From contig CAKPNA010000005.1 of NCBI GenBank assembly GCA_934168275.1, positions 1 to 64,000 of the forward strand: a stretch of 64,000 bases of DNA. Direction: 5' to 3'. The position numbers and the translations under genes are program-made. This document shows positions 24,218 to 33,598 of this stretch, one piece after another. The number at the start of each line of letters is the position of its first letter. Position 1 is the first letter of the stretch. The notes under the pieces are model-generated. The model was not told the DNA's origin. It made no database searches and saw only the letters and a list, made by a program, of their open reading frames with translations. Source of the DNA: an uncultured Bacilli bacterium (lineage in GTDB: Bacteria; Bacillota_I; Bacilli_A; RF39; UBA660).

Positions 24218-26044
24218 ATGGAAAGAAAGAGATTATTTATTTTTTTAACTATTATATCAATAATATTTTTAAGTATTGGAGGAACCTTAGCAGCTTTTAC
24301 GGCAAGTGCTACGGCTACTAATATTACTCAGATAAAGTCAGGAAATTTAACGATGACTATTGATGGTGGTGGTAATACTAATGCCTCATTCATGCCAGCA
24401 AAGTGTACTAGTGAATATGCAATAAAAAAGAAAATTGTTGCAACATCTACTAATACATCTGGAGGTAAAGTATCATTTAGTATAGGTATGAATATTGCCA
24501 CATTATCTGATAGTTTAAAAAGAGAATCAATGCGTTATACACTTACTACTAATGCTAGCAGTTGTACACAAGATATTATATCAAGTGGAAGTTTTAAAAA
24601 TAAAACAGTTGGTAATGATGTTTGGCTAATTAAAAATGATTATGATAACATAACTAAGTCAGGTAATAATTACAGTAAGACATATTACTTATATATTTGG
24701 TTAGATGAAACAGAAACACAAAATTTATCAGGTAGTATATCAGTTAATATGAAAGGAACATCAAGTAATAATCCTAATTTACCAATCGATTATGGTTATG
24801 ATGATGGGAATGGTACGAATACACTATTCTATAAAATAAAGAGTAGTGCTAATAAATATACTAGAATAGATTTTAGTAAACAATCAAGTGCTGATGGGAC
24901 AAAAGGTATATACACAACAACTAATACAGAAAATAATGTACCAGTATATTACTACAGAGGAGCAGTAGATAATAATCATGTCTTATTTGCAAACTTTTGT
25001 TGGCGAATAGTAAGAACAACCGAAACAGGTGGTGTAAAACTTATCTATGATGGTAAACCGTCTAATGGACAATGTAATAATACAAAAGAAGCCACTACTA
25101 TTGGTAATATTCAATTTAATACAAGTTATAATTCGCCAGCATATGTAGGATATATGTATAATACTGCACATACCGCCAGCAGTAAGGATATTACAACTCT
25201 AAGTGGAAATATTGTATTTGGTAATGATGCAACATATGATGCTAGTACAAAAAAATATACTTTAAAAGATACAAAAACATTAATAAATCCAAGTAATTGG
25301 GGTACAGAATATAGTAATTATACTGATAAATATCATTATACTTGTTTTAGTTCAAGTACAACATGTCAAAGTGTATATTATATTCATATTATACATAGTG
25401 AAGATAAACATGCTTATTATTTTACTTTAACAAATGGTAAGAAACCAAAAGATTTATTAAATGATATGTTTGAAGGAAATATTAATGTTAAAGAATCTAA
25501 TGCTAAAGTTAAAATAGACGCTTGGTATAAAACTAATATGACTAGTTATACATCAAAACTTGAAGATACTGGTTTTTGTAATGATCGAACATATTTTAAT
25601 TTTAATTCAAGTGGTTGGAATAATAATTATAGTAATTATGATAAATGGTTATATTTTGGTAGTAGACAAAGACTTGAAAATAGGAAACTTAATTTAGTAT
25701 GTCCAAGACAATTAGATAAGTTTTCAGTAAGTACAAATAATGGAAATGGAGCGTTGACATATCCAGTAGGAATGATTACTGCCGAAGAAATAGCATATGC
25801 TGGAGGAGTAATATGGCAGACAAATACTTCATATTATTTATACAATGGAGTTAATAATTGGTCCTTTTCTCCGTCTTACTTCCGCATCTGGGAAGCTGTC
25901 GAGTTCACATTAAATTCTTCCGGGGATTTCAGCACCTACTATGTCACTGCCATGTTGGGTGGGCGTCCCGTTTTATCCCTTAAGTCAGGAACAGTATTAT
26001 CTAGCGGTTCAGGCACTTCAAGTTCGCCATACGTTATTCAATAA
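24218..26044 (+). CDS. Secreted surface protein with camelysin-like N-terminus and variable C-terminus
   Basis: The 608-residue protein has a signal peptide (MERKRLFIFLTIISIIFLSI, then GGTLAAFTASATA). The first 190 residues resemble the TasA/camelysin group (GTLAAFTASA, then ITQIKSGNLTMTI). The rest is a domain widespread in surface proteins of gut Firmicutes/Mollicutes-like bacteria: VPVYYYRGAVDNNHVLFANF, CWRIVRTTETGGVKLIYDG, YVGYMYN, and a C-terminal GGRPVLSLKSG. There is no sortase motif or membrane anchor. The last third contains a sharp compositional anomaly (see 25861-25981). It is probably exported and displayed, and may bind host or microbial ligands. An AAAGGGATTG site precedes the ATG. 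Confidence 0.85.
   Translation: MERKRLFIFLTIISIIFLSIGGTLAAFTASATATNITQIKSGNLTMTIDGGGNTNASFMPAKCTSEYAIKKKIVATSTNTSGGKVSFSIGMNIATLSDSLKRESMRYTLTTNASSCTQDIISSGSFKNKTVGNDVWLIKNDYDNITKSGNNYSKTYYLYIWLDETETQNLSGSISVNMKGTSSNNPNLPIDYGYDDGNGTNTLFYKIKSSANKYTRIDFSKQSSADGTKGIYTTTNTENNVPVYYYRGAVDNNHVLFANFCWRIVRTTETGGVKLIYDGKPSNGQCNNTKEATTIGNIQFNTSYNSPAYVGYMYNTAHTASSKDITTLSGNIVFGNDATYDASTKKYTLKDTKTLINPSNWGTEYSNYTDKYHYTCFSSSTTCQSVYYIHIIHSEDKHAYYFTLTNGKKPKDLLNDMFEGNINVKESNAKVKIDAWYKTNMTSYTSKLEDTGFCNDRTYFNFNSSGWNNNYSNYDKWLYFGSRQRLENRKLNLVCPRQLDKFSVSTNNGNGALTYPVGMITAEEIAYAGGVIWQTNTSYYLYNGVNNWSFSPSYFRIWEAVEFTLNSSGDFSTYYVTAMLGGRPVLSLKSGTVLSSGSGTSSSPYVIQ
25861..25981 (+). other. Candidate diversity-generating-retroelement variable region
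   Basis: By hand count this 120-base stretch is 50% GC (60/120) and only 15% A (18/120), while the preceding 60 bases are 28% GC. It encodes WSFSPSYFRIWEAVEF to GGRPVLSLK at the C-terminus, uses codons that are rare nearby (TCC, CGC, GTC, CCC), and ends in a GC-rich run (GGGTGGGCGTCCCG) where a DGR would have its IMH site. Adenine depletion near the 3' end of a surface gene is what A-specific mutagenic homing leaves. No reverse transcriptase or template repeat is in the window. Confidence 0.5.
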
Positions 26045-26051
26045 TTTATGT

Positions 26052-26093
26052 AAAAGAAAGATTTAAATTAGCACTATTTATCTTTCTTTTTTT
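26052..26093 (+). terminator. Terminator of the surface gene
   Basis: AAAAGAAAGAT (26052-26062) pairs with ATCTTTCTTTT (26080-26090), followed by more T. Confidence 0.75.
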
Positions 26094-26162
26094 GTAAAGT
26101 TATGTTTTTTGATTGTTAAAAATAACCAAATATGCTACACTTAAATAGTGAGGAGAATAGAT

Positions 26163-27410
26163 ATGAAAAAAAGTTTAATTATATTAGTTATTATTGGTTT
26201 ATGTATTGGTTCTATCTTTATATTAACTAAAGATAAAAAGATTAAAGAAGACATTAAAACTAAAGATAAAGTAATGGTTAATTTAGTGGATAAAGATGTT
26301 AATGAAGTAGATAAACTATTAGGTAATTTAAAGTTTGATATTAAGTATAATTATGTATATTCTGATGAGTATGCTAAAGATGTAATTATTTCACAAAGTA
26401 TTAAAGAAGGTACTACGATAACAAGTACTGATAATGAATTAGTTCTAGAAGTATCTAAGGGTAAATTAGATAAAGAAAAACTTAAAAATGATGGTATTAA
26501 TGAAATGGGGAAAGTAGCGGTTATGATGTATCACGGTATTGTTAATAAAAAGAATAGCGAAACTAAATATACCGGTGGTAATGTTGATAAAGATGGTTAT
26601 ACTAGAACAAGTGAAGCATTTGCCAATGATTTAGAGAAGTTCTATCAAAAGGGTTATCGTATGATATCTTTAAATGATTATATAAATGGTAATATTGCTA
26701 CTGAATATGGTAAAAGCCCTATTGTTATTACTTTTGATGATGGTAATGCTAATAATATTTTAGTTAAAGGCTTAGATGAGAATGGTAATATTATTATTGA
26801 TGAAAATAGTGCTGTTGGTATCTTAGAACAATTCAAAAAGAAATATCCTGACTATCATGTTACAGCTACATTCTTTGTAACCGGAGCATTATTCAATCAA
26901 CCGGAATATAATGAAAAAATTTTAAATTGGTTAGTAGACAATGGTTATGATGTTGGTAATCATACTAAGACACATTTAAATATTGGTAATTCTAAAGCTA
27001 GTCAAGTTCAATATGAAATAGCTTATGTCTATAAACAATTAGATAATATAATACCTAATAAATATGTTAAAATAATTGCCTTACCATTTGGTTCTCCATT
27101 AAGAAAAACTCATGAGAACTTCCCATATGTTTTAAAGGGCCAAGATGAAGACTATAGTTATGAAACTAATGCCGCTCTACGTGTTGGTTGGGAACCTGAA
27201 GTATCTTCATATAGTAAAGAATTTGATAAAACTTACATTAAAAGATGTCGTGGTTATGATAATAATGGTAAAGAATTTGATATTGAAATGATTTTAAAAA
27301 TGTTAGATAGAAGTAGATATGTTTCTGATGGAGATGCTAATACTATAGTAGCTAGTAGTGGTCAAGAGGATAATATAATTACTACTGATAAAGAAATAAT
27401 ATTATATTAG
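26163..27410 (+). CDS. Membrane-anchored PASTA plus NodB-type polysaccharide deacetylase
   Basis: The start is ATG 26163 behind GAGGAG (a GTG 15 bases earlier is part of the site). Residues 1-25 are a membrane anchor. Residues about 35-100 form one PASTA-like domain (VMVNLVDKDVNEVDKLLGNL to ELVLEVSKG). A NodB deacetylase domain follows, with VMMYHGIV, PIVITFDDGNANN (the Asp-Asp metal/catalytic pair), TATFFVTGAL and VGNHTKTHLNIG (His metal ligands). It probably removes N-acetyl groups from peptidoglycan or another wall glycan outside the cell. It is first in an operon with the pilin-like gene, whose start lies ten bases after its stop. Confidence 0.87.
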   Translation: MKKSLIILVIIGLCIGSIFILTKDKKIKEDIKTKDKVMVNLVDKDVNEVDKLLGNLKFDIKYNYVYSDEYAKDVIISQSIKEGTTITSTDNELVLEVSKGKLDKEKLKNDGINEMGKVAVMMYHGIVNKKNSETKYTGGNVDKDGYTRTSEAFANDLEKFYQKGYRMISLNDYINGNIATEYGKSPIVITFDDGNANNILVKGLDENGNIIIDENSAVGILEQFKKKYPDYHVTATFFVTGALFNQPEYNEKILNWLVDNGYDVGNHTKTHLNIGNSKASQVQYEIAYVYKQLDNIIPNKYVKIIALPFGSPLRKTHENFPYVLKGQDEDYSYETNAALRVGWEPEVSSYSKEFDKTYIKRCRGYDNNGKEFDIEMILKMLDRSRYVSDGDANTIVASSGQEDNIITTDKEIILY

Positions 27411-27419
27411 GTGATATAT

Positions 27420-27776
27420 ATGCTAGATAGAAAAGGGTTTGCTATTACTAGTATTTTATACGGAATTATGTTATTATTTTTAATGGTATTACTTGCTTTA
27501 TTGGCAACACTTAGATTACAAGATGATAATTTAGAAAGATCAGTTAATAAAATAAATGATAAGTTTTGTAATATGGAAGAAATTAACTTATCTAGTATGA
27601 GTGATACTGTTAATATAACTAAAACTTGTAAGTATAAAGTAATAGATAGAAATAATAATTTTTGTGGGATATATTATCTAAAACAAGGAGATAGTATTAG
27701 TTTATTTCCTAACTTTAGTGTTATATCTAATGAAGGTATAAATATTACTGATAAGAAGATTGATTGTAATTTGTAG
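27420..27776 (+). CDS. Small type IV pilin-like protein
   Basis: The start is ATG 27420, with AGGTG at the end of the preceding gene. The 118-residue product begins MLDRKGFAITSILYGIMLLF: a short basic leader, then G-F and a long hydrophobic helix, resembling a prepilin N-terminus (cleavage after the G, F methylated). Unlike standard pilins there is no Glu at position 5 of the mature protein. The remaining 80 residues have four cysteines that could form disulfides outside. No pilus assembly genes are nearby; it may be a pseudopilin or simply an anchored surface protein. Confidence 0.65.
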   Translation: MLDRKGFAITSILYGIMLLFLMVLLALLATLRLQDDNLERSVNKINDKFCNMEEINLSSMSDTVNITKTCKYKVIDRNNNFCGIYYLKQGDSISLFPNFSVISNEGINITDKKIDCNL

Positions 27777-27787
27777 GAGGTTTTATT

Positions 27788-28891
27788 GTGAAGGTTAAAT
27801 ATAATTTATTACATCAAGATGGACATGCTAGATATGGTACTTTAGAGACTAACTATGGTACTTTTGAAACACCGATGTTCATGCCAGTTGGTACTCAAGC
27901 CACTGTTAAAACACTAGATTATCGTGAATTAAAAGAAATTAATTCCGCAGTTATTCTAGCTAATACTTACCACTTATGGTTAAGACCAGGAGATGATATT
28001 GTTAAGGCATCTGGTGGACTTCATCAATTTATGCATTATGATGGACCAATTCTAACTGATTCCGGAGGTTTCCAAGTATTCTCTTTAGCTAAACCTAAAA
28101 ACATTTCAGAAGAAGGAGTAGTATTCAAAAGTCATTTAAATGGTGAAAAACTATTACTAACACCTGAAAAGTCAATATCTATTCAAAATAATTTGGATAG
28201 TGATATCGCAATGAGTTTTGATGAATGTATTCCATATCCCGCTACATATGAATATGCTAAAAAGAGTACTGAAAGAACATTACGTTGGGCTGAAAGAGGT
28301 CTTAAAGTTCATAGTAATGAGCGCCAATCATTATTTGGGATTGTTCAAGGTGGGGAATATCAAGACTTACGTGAAGAATGTGCTAAAAAATTAGCTAGTA
28401 TGCCTTTTGATGGTTATTCAATTGGTGGCACATCTGTTGGTGAAGATAAGGATACTATGTATCGTATGATTGATTATGCTATTAAATACTTACCCGAAGA
28501 TAAACCAAGATATCTAATGGGAGTAGGGGATCCATACGATTTATTTGAAGGTGTTATGCGTGGCGTTGATATGTTTGACTGCGTTCACCCAACTAGACTT
28601 GCGCGACATGGTCATGCCTTTACTAGAACCGGTAAAATTAACTTAAAGAATGCTAAATATAAAGAAGATTTTACTCCTGTTGATAGCACTTGTGATTGTG
28701 AATGCTGTAAAAACTATACTAAAGCCTATATTCGCCATCTAATTGTCGCTGATGAAACATTAGGTCAAAGACTACTATCTATTCATAACTTAAGATTCTT
28801 AATTAGAATTATGGAAAATATCAGAGAAAGTATTAAAGAAGATCGCTTCTTAGAATACAAAGAAGAATTTATGAATACTTATAAAAAATAA
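27788..28891 (+). CDS. tgt: Queuine tRNA-ribosyltransferase
   Basis: The enzyme exchanges guanine-34 in GUN-anticodon tRNAs for preQ1. The start is GTG with TAGGAGGTTTT upstream. The 367-residue protein has NTYHLWLRPG, ILTDSGGFQVFSLA (catalytic Asp), SFDECIPYPA, GIVQGGEY, SIGGTSVGED, and the zinc site CDCECCKNYTKAYIRHL (Cys, Cys, Cys, His) near residue 305-325. Length and motifs are complete. The next signal is a bidirectional terminator; queA is not adjacent. Confidence 0.97.
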   Translation: MKVKYNLLHQDGHARYGTLETNYGTFETPMFMPVGTQATVKTLDYRELKEINSAVILANTYHLWLRPGDDIVKASGGLHQFMHYDGPILTDSGGFQVFSLAKPKNISEEGVVFKSHLNGEKLLLTPEKSISIQNNLDSDIAMSFDECIPYPATYEYAKKSTERTLRWAERGLKVHSNERQSLFGIVQGGEYQDLREECAKKLASMPFDGYSIGGTSVGEDKDTMYRMIDYAIKYLPEDKPRYLMGVGDPYDLFEGVMRGVDMFDCVHPTRLARHGHAFTRTGKINLKNAKYKEDFTPVDSTCDCECCKNYTKAYIRHLIVADETLGQRLLSIHNLRFLIRIMENIRESIKEDRFLEYKEEFMNTYKK

Positions 28892-28893
28892 TA

Positions 28894-28926
28894 AACCCCA
28901 TTCCCATAGTAGGAATGAGGTTTTTT
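28894..28926. terminator. Bidirectional terminator between tgt and the coat gene
   Basis: ACCCCATTCC pairs with GGAATGAGGT, flanked by A and T runs, between convergent genes. Confidence 0.75.
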
Positions 28927-28939
28927 AATAATTACTTGC

Positions 28940-29356
28940 CTATATAGTATCAACGAATGTATCATCTAGACATCTGATTAAGCATACGCAATTTAAATTA
29001 ATTGTGAAGAAAGAATTTGTACTTACGTATGGGAATAAACTAGTTGTATCTGGATTAGGTGCTAGAACACGACAAGTAGCACAGCAATCATCTAATTTCT
29101 CTAATCTGAAGACACTAGAAGTAGTACCATCAATTGTTCTTGTAGTAGGTATTGCTAAAGGTGTTGAACCTCCAGAACAAGTGTATAATACTATTGGTCT
29201 CGTATTACAAAAAGTCGTACAATTTTGACCTAAATAACCACGATCACAAGTTTCTAAGCATCCATCGTTTTGACAAACACTCTGTTGAAGAAGTAAGATG
29301 ACTTTTAAGATATCACTGATGCATGATTCGCAAGTATTATTATTGTTATTACACAT
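28940..29356 (-). CDS. Spore coat protein of the CotY/CotZ family
   Basis: The start is ATG 29356, with AAAGGGGTGG upstream; the longer frame to 29419 lacks a site. The 138-residue protein is cysteine-rich (13 Cys): CESCISDILKVILLLQQ, CLETCDRGYLG, a central FRLEKLDDCCATCRVLAPNP and the end TINLNCVCLIRCLDD. These are the CotY/CotZ hallmarks: helix plus C-x-x-C start, DCC, and a final I-x-x-D-L-N-C-x-C-A-I-x-C-L-like segment. Such proteins crosslink by disulfides in the spore crust or outer coat. Probably expressed in the mother cell under SigE/SigK. Confidence 0.85.
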   Translation of the reverse strand: MCNNNNNTCESCISDILKVILLLQQSVCQNDGCLETCDRGYLGQNCTTFCNTRPIVLYTCSGGSTPLAIPTTRTIDGTTSSVFRLEKLDDCCATCRVLAPNPDTTSLFPYVSTNSFFTINLNCVCLIRCLDDTFVDTI

Positions 29357-29474
29357 AATATAATCCACCCCTTTATTTATATTCAATATTAAGATATGTT
29401 TAATTTTATAAAAAAACACTACTAATACCTAAAAATAATAAATTTATCATATATTTAACTAGGTGATATTATTT

Positions 29475-30794
29475 ATGCTATTATATTATGTAATTATCTT
29501 CTGTATTAGTTTATTAGTACCCATTAATTTTATTAATCCAGAACTATTTCATTCACTACTATCTTTTGTTTGGGCTATTGCCACAGTACTAATTATTTTA
29601 AGTGGTATCTATTTTTCTATTAAGTATAAGTTTATTCAATTTAAATTTATTAAAATGATTAAGTCTTTATTTAGTAAAAGTAGTGAAGGGAATAGTCCTT
29701 TTGAAGCCTTATCCCTATCTTTAAGTGCTAAACTAGGAGTAGGGGCATTAAGTGGTATTGCTCTTGCCATCTATATTGGCGGTCCAGGAACCATATTTTG
29801 GATGTGGCTATGTACTCTTATTTGTGTAATAAATACTTATGTTGAAAGTGTTCTAGGTATTAAATATCAGGAAAAACGTAAGAAAGACTTAATAGGGGGT
29901 CCATCTTTCTATATTAAAAAAGGACTAGGTAATAGTAAACTAGCCATGTTATATTCAATACTAATCATCTTATCTTATACCGGACTATTTCTTACTATTC
30001 AATCTAATACTATCGTAAGCTCTATTGTCTATGAATTTAATATAAGCTCAATATATCCCTTATTATTTCTAACAATAATATCTTTAATAGTAATATTTAT
30101 GGGTAATAAAATTATTGCTAAAGTAAGTTCTATTCTAGTACCTATCATGGGTGTAATATATATATTTATATCATTCTATGTTATTATCAAAAATATTACT
30201 GTCTTACCCAATATTATCACTAATATCTTTAAATTAAGTTTAAACTTCAAAAGTATTAGTAGTAGTTTATTCGTAATTATTATTGGTATTCAACGAGGAA
30301 TGTTTGCTTCAGAATCAGGACTAGGTACTAGTGCTATCTCTTCAGCATCCTGTAAAAACGATTCCTCTAAACAAGGACTATGTGAAGTATTTGGTGTCTA
30401 TTTCACTGTATTCATAATATGCACTATGACCGCTATATTAATATTATTATCTGATTATTCTAACATTAACTTTGGTAATATTAATGGAATAGAACTAACT
30501 ATGTATGCCTTTAAATATCACCTAGGTAAATTTGGAAGTTATCTATTAACAACTATTACAATCTTATTTGCTTATTCAACTATTATATCTGGCTATGTCT
30601 TTGGTGAAGTTAATTTAAAAGCTCTCTTTAACAAAGTTAATAAAAAAGTCCTACTTATCTTTAAAATTATTACCATCTTATTAATTATTATTGGTGGAGT
30701 AATGAATCCTAGTATCTTATGGAACTTAGTAGATGTTATGGTAGCTTTTCTTTTAATAATTAATATCTATTCAATGCTAAAATTAACTAAATGA
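29475..30794 (+). CDS. Alanine/glycine:cation symporter family (AGCS) transporter
   Basis: The start is ATG 29475, with AGGTGATA nine bases upstream; the GTG at 29463 belongs to the site. The 439-residue protein has about ten membrane helices. Family motifs are GNSPFEALSLSLSAKLGVGA, LSGIALAIYIGGPGTIFWMW (the AGCS P-G-x-x-F-W-M-W signature), GGPSFYIKKGLG and ASESGLGTSAIS. It takes up alanine or glycine with sodium or protons. It lies beside spore genes but in an independent unit with its own terminator; alanine transport before sporulation is only a guess. Confidence 0.9.
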   Translation: MLLYYVIIFCISLLVPINFINPELFHSLLSFVWAIATVLIILSGIYFSIKYKFIQFKFIKMIKSLFSKSSEGNSPFEALSLSLSAKLGVGALSGIALAIYIGGPGTIFWMWLCTLICVINTYVESVLGIKYQEKRKKDLIGGPSFYIKKGLGNSKLAMLYSILIILSYTGLFLTIQSNTIVSSIVYEFNISSIYPLLFLTIISLIVIFMGNKIIAKVSSILVPIMGVIYIFISFYVIIKNITVLPNIITNIFKLSLNFKSISSSLFVIIIGIQRGMFASESGLGTSAISSASCKNDSSKQGLCEVFGVYFTVFIICTMTAILILLSDYSNINFGNINGIELTMYAFKYHLGKFGSYLLTTITILFAYSTIISGYVFGEVNLKALFNKVNKKVLLIFKIITILLIIIGGVMNPSILWNLVDVMVAFLLIINIYSMLKLTK

Positions 30795-30820
30795 AATATA
30801 CATCACAGTATATTTTTTTT
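30794..30820 (+). terminator. Terminator of the AGCS gene
   Basis: AAATATAC pairs with GTATATTT, followed by a T run. Confidence 0.65.
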
Positions 30821-30851
30821 ATGTTGGTTAATATTATTAGTGGTGAATAAT

Positions 30852-31292
30852 ATGGACAATGATAAATATCAGAAAATAGTTAGTAAAAATACTCCTAAAA
30901 AACCGGTATTGGAAAATGCTATTATGACTTTTCTAGCTGGTGGTTTAATGGGATTATTTAGTGAATTATTATTAGAATTATATGTATATTGGTTAGATAT
31001 ACCAAGAAAAGAATCCGGAGTCTTAGTAATTCTTACCTTAATATGTATCTCATCAATCTTAACAGCCTTTGGTGTATTTGACCTCTTAGTAAACAAGTTA
31101 AAGTCCGCCTTAATAATACCTATTACCGGATTTGCTCATTCGATCACATCTGCTGCGATGGACTATAAAAGTGAAGGTTTAATCTTAGGAATAGGTGCTA
31201 ATATCTTTAAATTAGCGGGGTCTGTTATCTTATATGGTGTAGTAGCAGTCTATTTATTTGGAATAATAAGAATACTAGTAATAGGAGGATAA
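30852..31292 (+). CDS. spoVAC: Stage V sporulation protein AC
   Basis: SpoVAC is part of the inner-membrane channel that moves dipicolinic acid (DPA) into the forespore. ATG 30852 follows GTGGTGAAT. The 146-residue protein (Bacillus about 150) begins NDKYQKIVSKNTPKKPVLEN, the conserved N-terminal Y...P-K-P stretch, then four membrane segments with FLAGGLMGLFSELL, ITGFAHSITSAAMDYKSEG and GANIFKLAGSVI, all typical. It is followed one base later by spoVAD and then spoVAE. Confidence 0.93.
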   Translation: MDNDKYQKIVSKNTPKKPVLENAIMTFLAGGLMGLFSELLLELYVYWLDIPRKESGVLVILTLICISSILTAFGVFDLLVNKLKSALIIPITGFAHSITSAAMDYKSEGLILGIGANIFKLAGSVILYGVVAVYLFGIIRILVIGG

Positions 31293-31293
31293 T

Positions 31294-32289
31294 ATGACAT
31301 ATAAATTTAATAATGTATATATTGATAATACTTATACCATTGGTGGTGTCTATGAAGCCAATGGCCCATTAAGAAAGTATTTTGATAAGATTTATGATGA
31401 AGACTTTTATTTTGGCGAAAAGAGTATTGAACAAGCTGAAATTAAGTTATCAAGAGATGCGGTTAATGGACTACTTAAAAAATGTAGCCTAAATGATAGT
31501 GAAGTAGACTTGCTAATTGCTGGTGACTTACAGAATCAAATATCTGCTTCTAATTATATGGCCCGTTCCTTTAAAATACCTTTTCTAGGAATTTATAATG
31601 CCTGTGCTACTAGCAGTGAAGGAATTAGTATTGCTTCAGTGTTTATTGATAGTAAAAAAATAAAAAATTGTATTGTTGCCACTTCATCACATAACTTGGT
31701 TGCGGAAAAACAATTTAGAAATCCTATTGAATATGGTGCTCCTAAACCTGAAACAGCCACCTTTACCGCCACTGGTGGAACAGCCATGCTTCTTAGTAAT
31801 AAAAAAAGTAAGATTAGAGTATCTTCTGCCACTATTGGTACGGTTCAAGATTTAGGAATAAAAGATGTTAATCATATGGGTGCTGTTATGGCTCCAGCCG
31901 CTGCTGATACAATATATAAACACTTAACTGCCACTAATACTAGTGTTAATGACTATGACTTAATATTAACCGGTGATTTAGGGGAATATGGTAAAAACAT
32001 TCTTACTGACTATATGAAAGAACAATATAATATTGAACTAGGTAATAATTATAACGATTGTGGTTGTATATTATATGACACTAAAAAGCAACCCGTCCTA
32101 GCCGGTGGTTCTGGTCCAGTATGTAGTTCTTTAGTATATTTTAGTTATGTTCTAGAAGAAATGAAAAATAACAAATTAAAGAAAGTATTAGTCGTTCCAA
32201 CAGGTGCTATATTTTCTCCTACATTAGTCTTTCAAAAAGAAACGGTACCTAGTATTGCTCACGCTATATGTTTGGAGGTAGTAGAATGA
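31294..32289 (+). CDS. spoVAD: Stage V sporulation protein AD
   Basis: SpoVAD is a thiolase-fold protein that binds DPA. It has 331 residues (family about 338). Marks are TIGGVYEANGPLRKYFD, the thiolase-like IYNACATSSEGISIASVFID, ATSSHNLVAEKQFRNPIEYG, TATGGTAMLLS, DVNHMGAVMAPAAADTI and GDLGEYGK. An AGGAGG site overlaps the spoVAC end. Its stop overlaps the spoVAE start (ATGA), indicating translational coupling. Confidence 0.96.
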   Translation: MTYKFNNVYIDNTYTIGGVYEANGPLRKYFDKIYDEDFYFGEKSIEQAEIKLSRDAVNGLLKKCSLNDSEVDLLIAGDLQNQISASNYMARSFKIPFLGIYNACATSSEGISIASVFIDSKKIKNCIVATSSHNLVAEKQFRNPIEYGAPKPETATFTATGGTAMLLSNKKSKIRVSSATIGTVQDLGIKDVNHMGAVMAPAAADTIYKHLTATNTSVNDYDLILTGDLGEYGKNILTDYMKEQYNIELGNNYNDCGCILYDTKKQPVLAGGSGPVCSSLVYFSYVLEEMKNNKLKKVLVVPTGAIFSPTLVFQKETVPSIAHAICLEVVE

Positions 32290-32636
32290 TTTATATATAT
32301 TCATTTTTGTTTTGTGGCTTAATATGTATGATAAGTCAGTTAATTCTAGATAATACTAAGTTAACTCCTGGTCATATAACTAGTTTATTTGTCGTAATTG
32401 GTGCTTTTCTTGATTTAATGGGAATATATGATCGTATTGTTTTATATGCCGGAGCGGGAGCATTAATTCCAATAACTTCTTTTGGTCATTTACTTGTTCA
32501 TGGGGCGATGGATGTAGCAGGGGAGCAGGGACTACTTGGACTAGCCTTTGGTATATTTAATCTAACATCTGCTGGTATCAGTGTGGCCCTAGTATTAGGT
32601 TTTATTTTAGCTTTACTATTTAAACCTAAACATTAA
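32286..32636 (+). CDS. spoVAE: Stage V sporulation protein AE
   Basis: The start is ATG 32286 behind GGAGGTAG, overlapping the spoVAD stop. The 116-residue membrane protein carries FGHLLVHGAMDVAGEQGLLG, matching the SpoVAE (AEb) motif, with about four helices. With SpoVAC and SpoVAD it forms the C-D-E core conserved in Clostridia and Bacilli; spoVAA, spoVAB and spoVAF are not here. The operon would be SigG-dependent in the forespore. Confidence 0.92.
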   Translation: MIYIYSFLFCGLICMISQLILDNTKLTPGHITSLFVVIGAFLDLMGIYDRIVLYAGAGALIPITSFGHLLVHGAMDVAGEQGLLGLAFGIFNLTSAGISVALVLGFILALLFKPKH

Positions 32637-32681
32637 TTTACTTAACTTAATAATTATGTTATAATTAGTAAGAGGTAAATT

Positions 32682-33404
32682 ATGAAAAAGAATATTGGAA
32701 AAATAACTTATATAACATTTATGGTATTAACATTAATTTCGTTAATCCAAAGTATTTATTTAAAAAATTTAGCTAGTGTAGGACTTAGTGCTATTGCTTT
32801 ATTTACTCTAAGTCTTCCTAATATAATAAAAAAGATATTTAAACTAGAAATACCTATATTATTAGAAGTATTATTATATATCTTTATCTATGCCGGTATT
32901 GTCTTAGGAAGCGTATATAGATTATATGATAACTTTGAAATGTGGGATAATTTCCTTCACTATACATCAGGTATTCTTACTAGTTTAATAGCTTATTCAT
33001 TAATATATATCTTAGGTAAAAAGAATAATCTTAGTATTAGTTTAATTCTTATCTTTTGTTTTAGTTTCTCTTTAATGACTGGTGTTATATGGGAATTTAT
33101 TGAGTTTACTTGTGATAACACTATTCGAGGAGATATGCAAAAAGATACTATTGTTGATTCTATTGCTACTACTATATATAAAGATAGATTATCTATTAAA
33201 GATATTGATTATACTATTATCTATAGTAAAGGACAAGAGTATAGAATTGATAATGGCTACTTAGATATTGGCTTATTTGATACTATTAAAGACTTATTCG
33301 CTAACTTTCTAGGAGCTATAACTTATGTTATATTAATGTATTATCACTTAGCTAAAAATAAACTTAAATTTATGAATAATTTGGTCATCAAAAAAGCATC
33401 GTAA
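32682..33404 (+). CDS. Multispan membrane protein of unknown function
   Basis: The 240-residue product has about six membrane helices. YDNFEMWDNFLHYTSGILTS and GVIWEFIEFTCDNT hold conserved-looking Trp, Asp, His and Glu, and the end holds IGLFDTIKDLFANFLGA. This W-D-x-x-L-H and E-x-x-E-F pattern resembles the DUF2238/YjdF-type membrane proteins, but the match is by eye only. It is downstream of spoVAE with a separate AGAGGT site, 45 bases away, so it may or may not be in the spoVA operon. Confidence 0.7.
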   Translation: MKKNIGKITYITFMVLTLISLIQSIYLKNLASVGLSAIALFTLSLPNIIKKIFKLEIPILLEVLLYIFIYAGIVLGSVYRLYDNFEMWDNFLHYTSGILTSLIAYSLIYILGKKNNLSISLILIFCFSFSLMTGVIWEFIEFTCDNTIRGDMQKDTIVDSIATTIYKDRLSIKDIDYTIIYSKGQEYRIDNGYLDIGLFDTIKDLFANFLGAITYVILMYYHLAKNKLKFMNNLVIKKAS

Positions 33405-33418
33405 TTGATGCTCTTTTA
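33392..33418 (+). terminator. Terminator
   Basis: AAAGCATC pairs with GATGCTCTTTT at the end of the membrane-protein gene. Confidence 0.7.
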
Positions 33419-33598
33419 TATTTTGCACATAGTAATCTTTAGAAACTATGTAGTCGACAGACAAGTAATTATGGATATTTTAACTAAAAAATTGTAAATA
33501 ACGCTATAATTTATTCCTATTATTATGAAGAATATGATATACTATCTATGTAATAATACATTTAGTAATAAAACATCACTTAAAATAAAGGAGTATTT

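Noticed and set aside
29004..29228. 74-codon plus-strand frame inside the coat gene
   Set aside because: It is antisense to the cysteine-rich CotY/CotZ frame, whose motifs and ribosome binding site are convincing.
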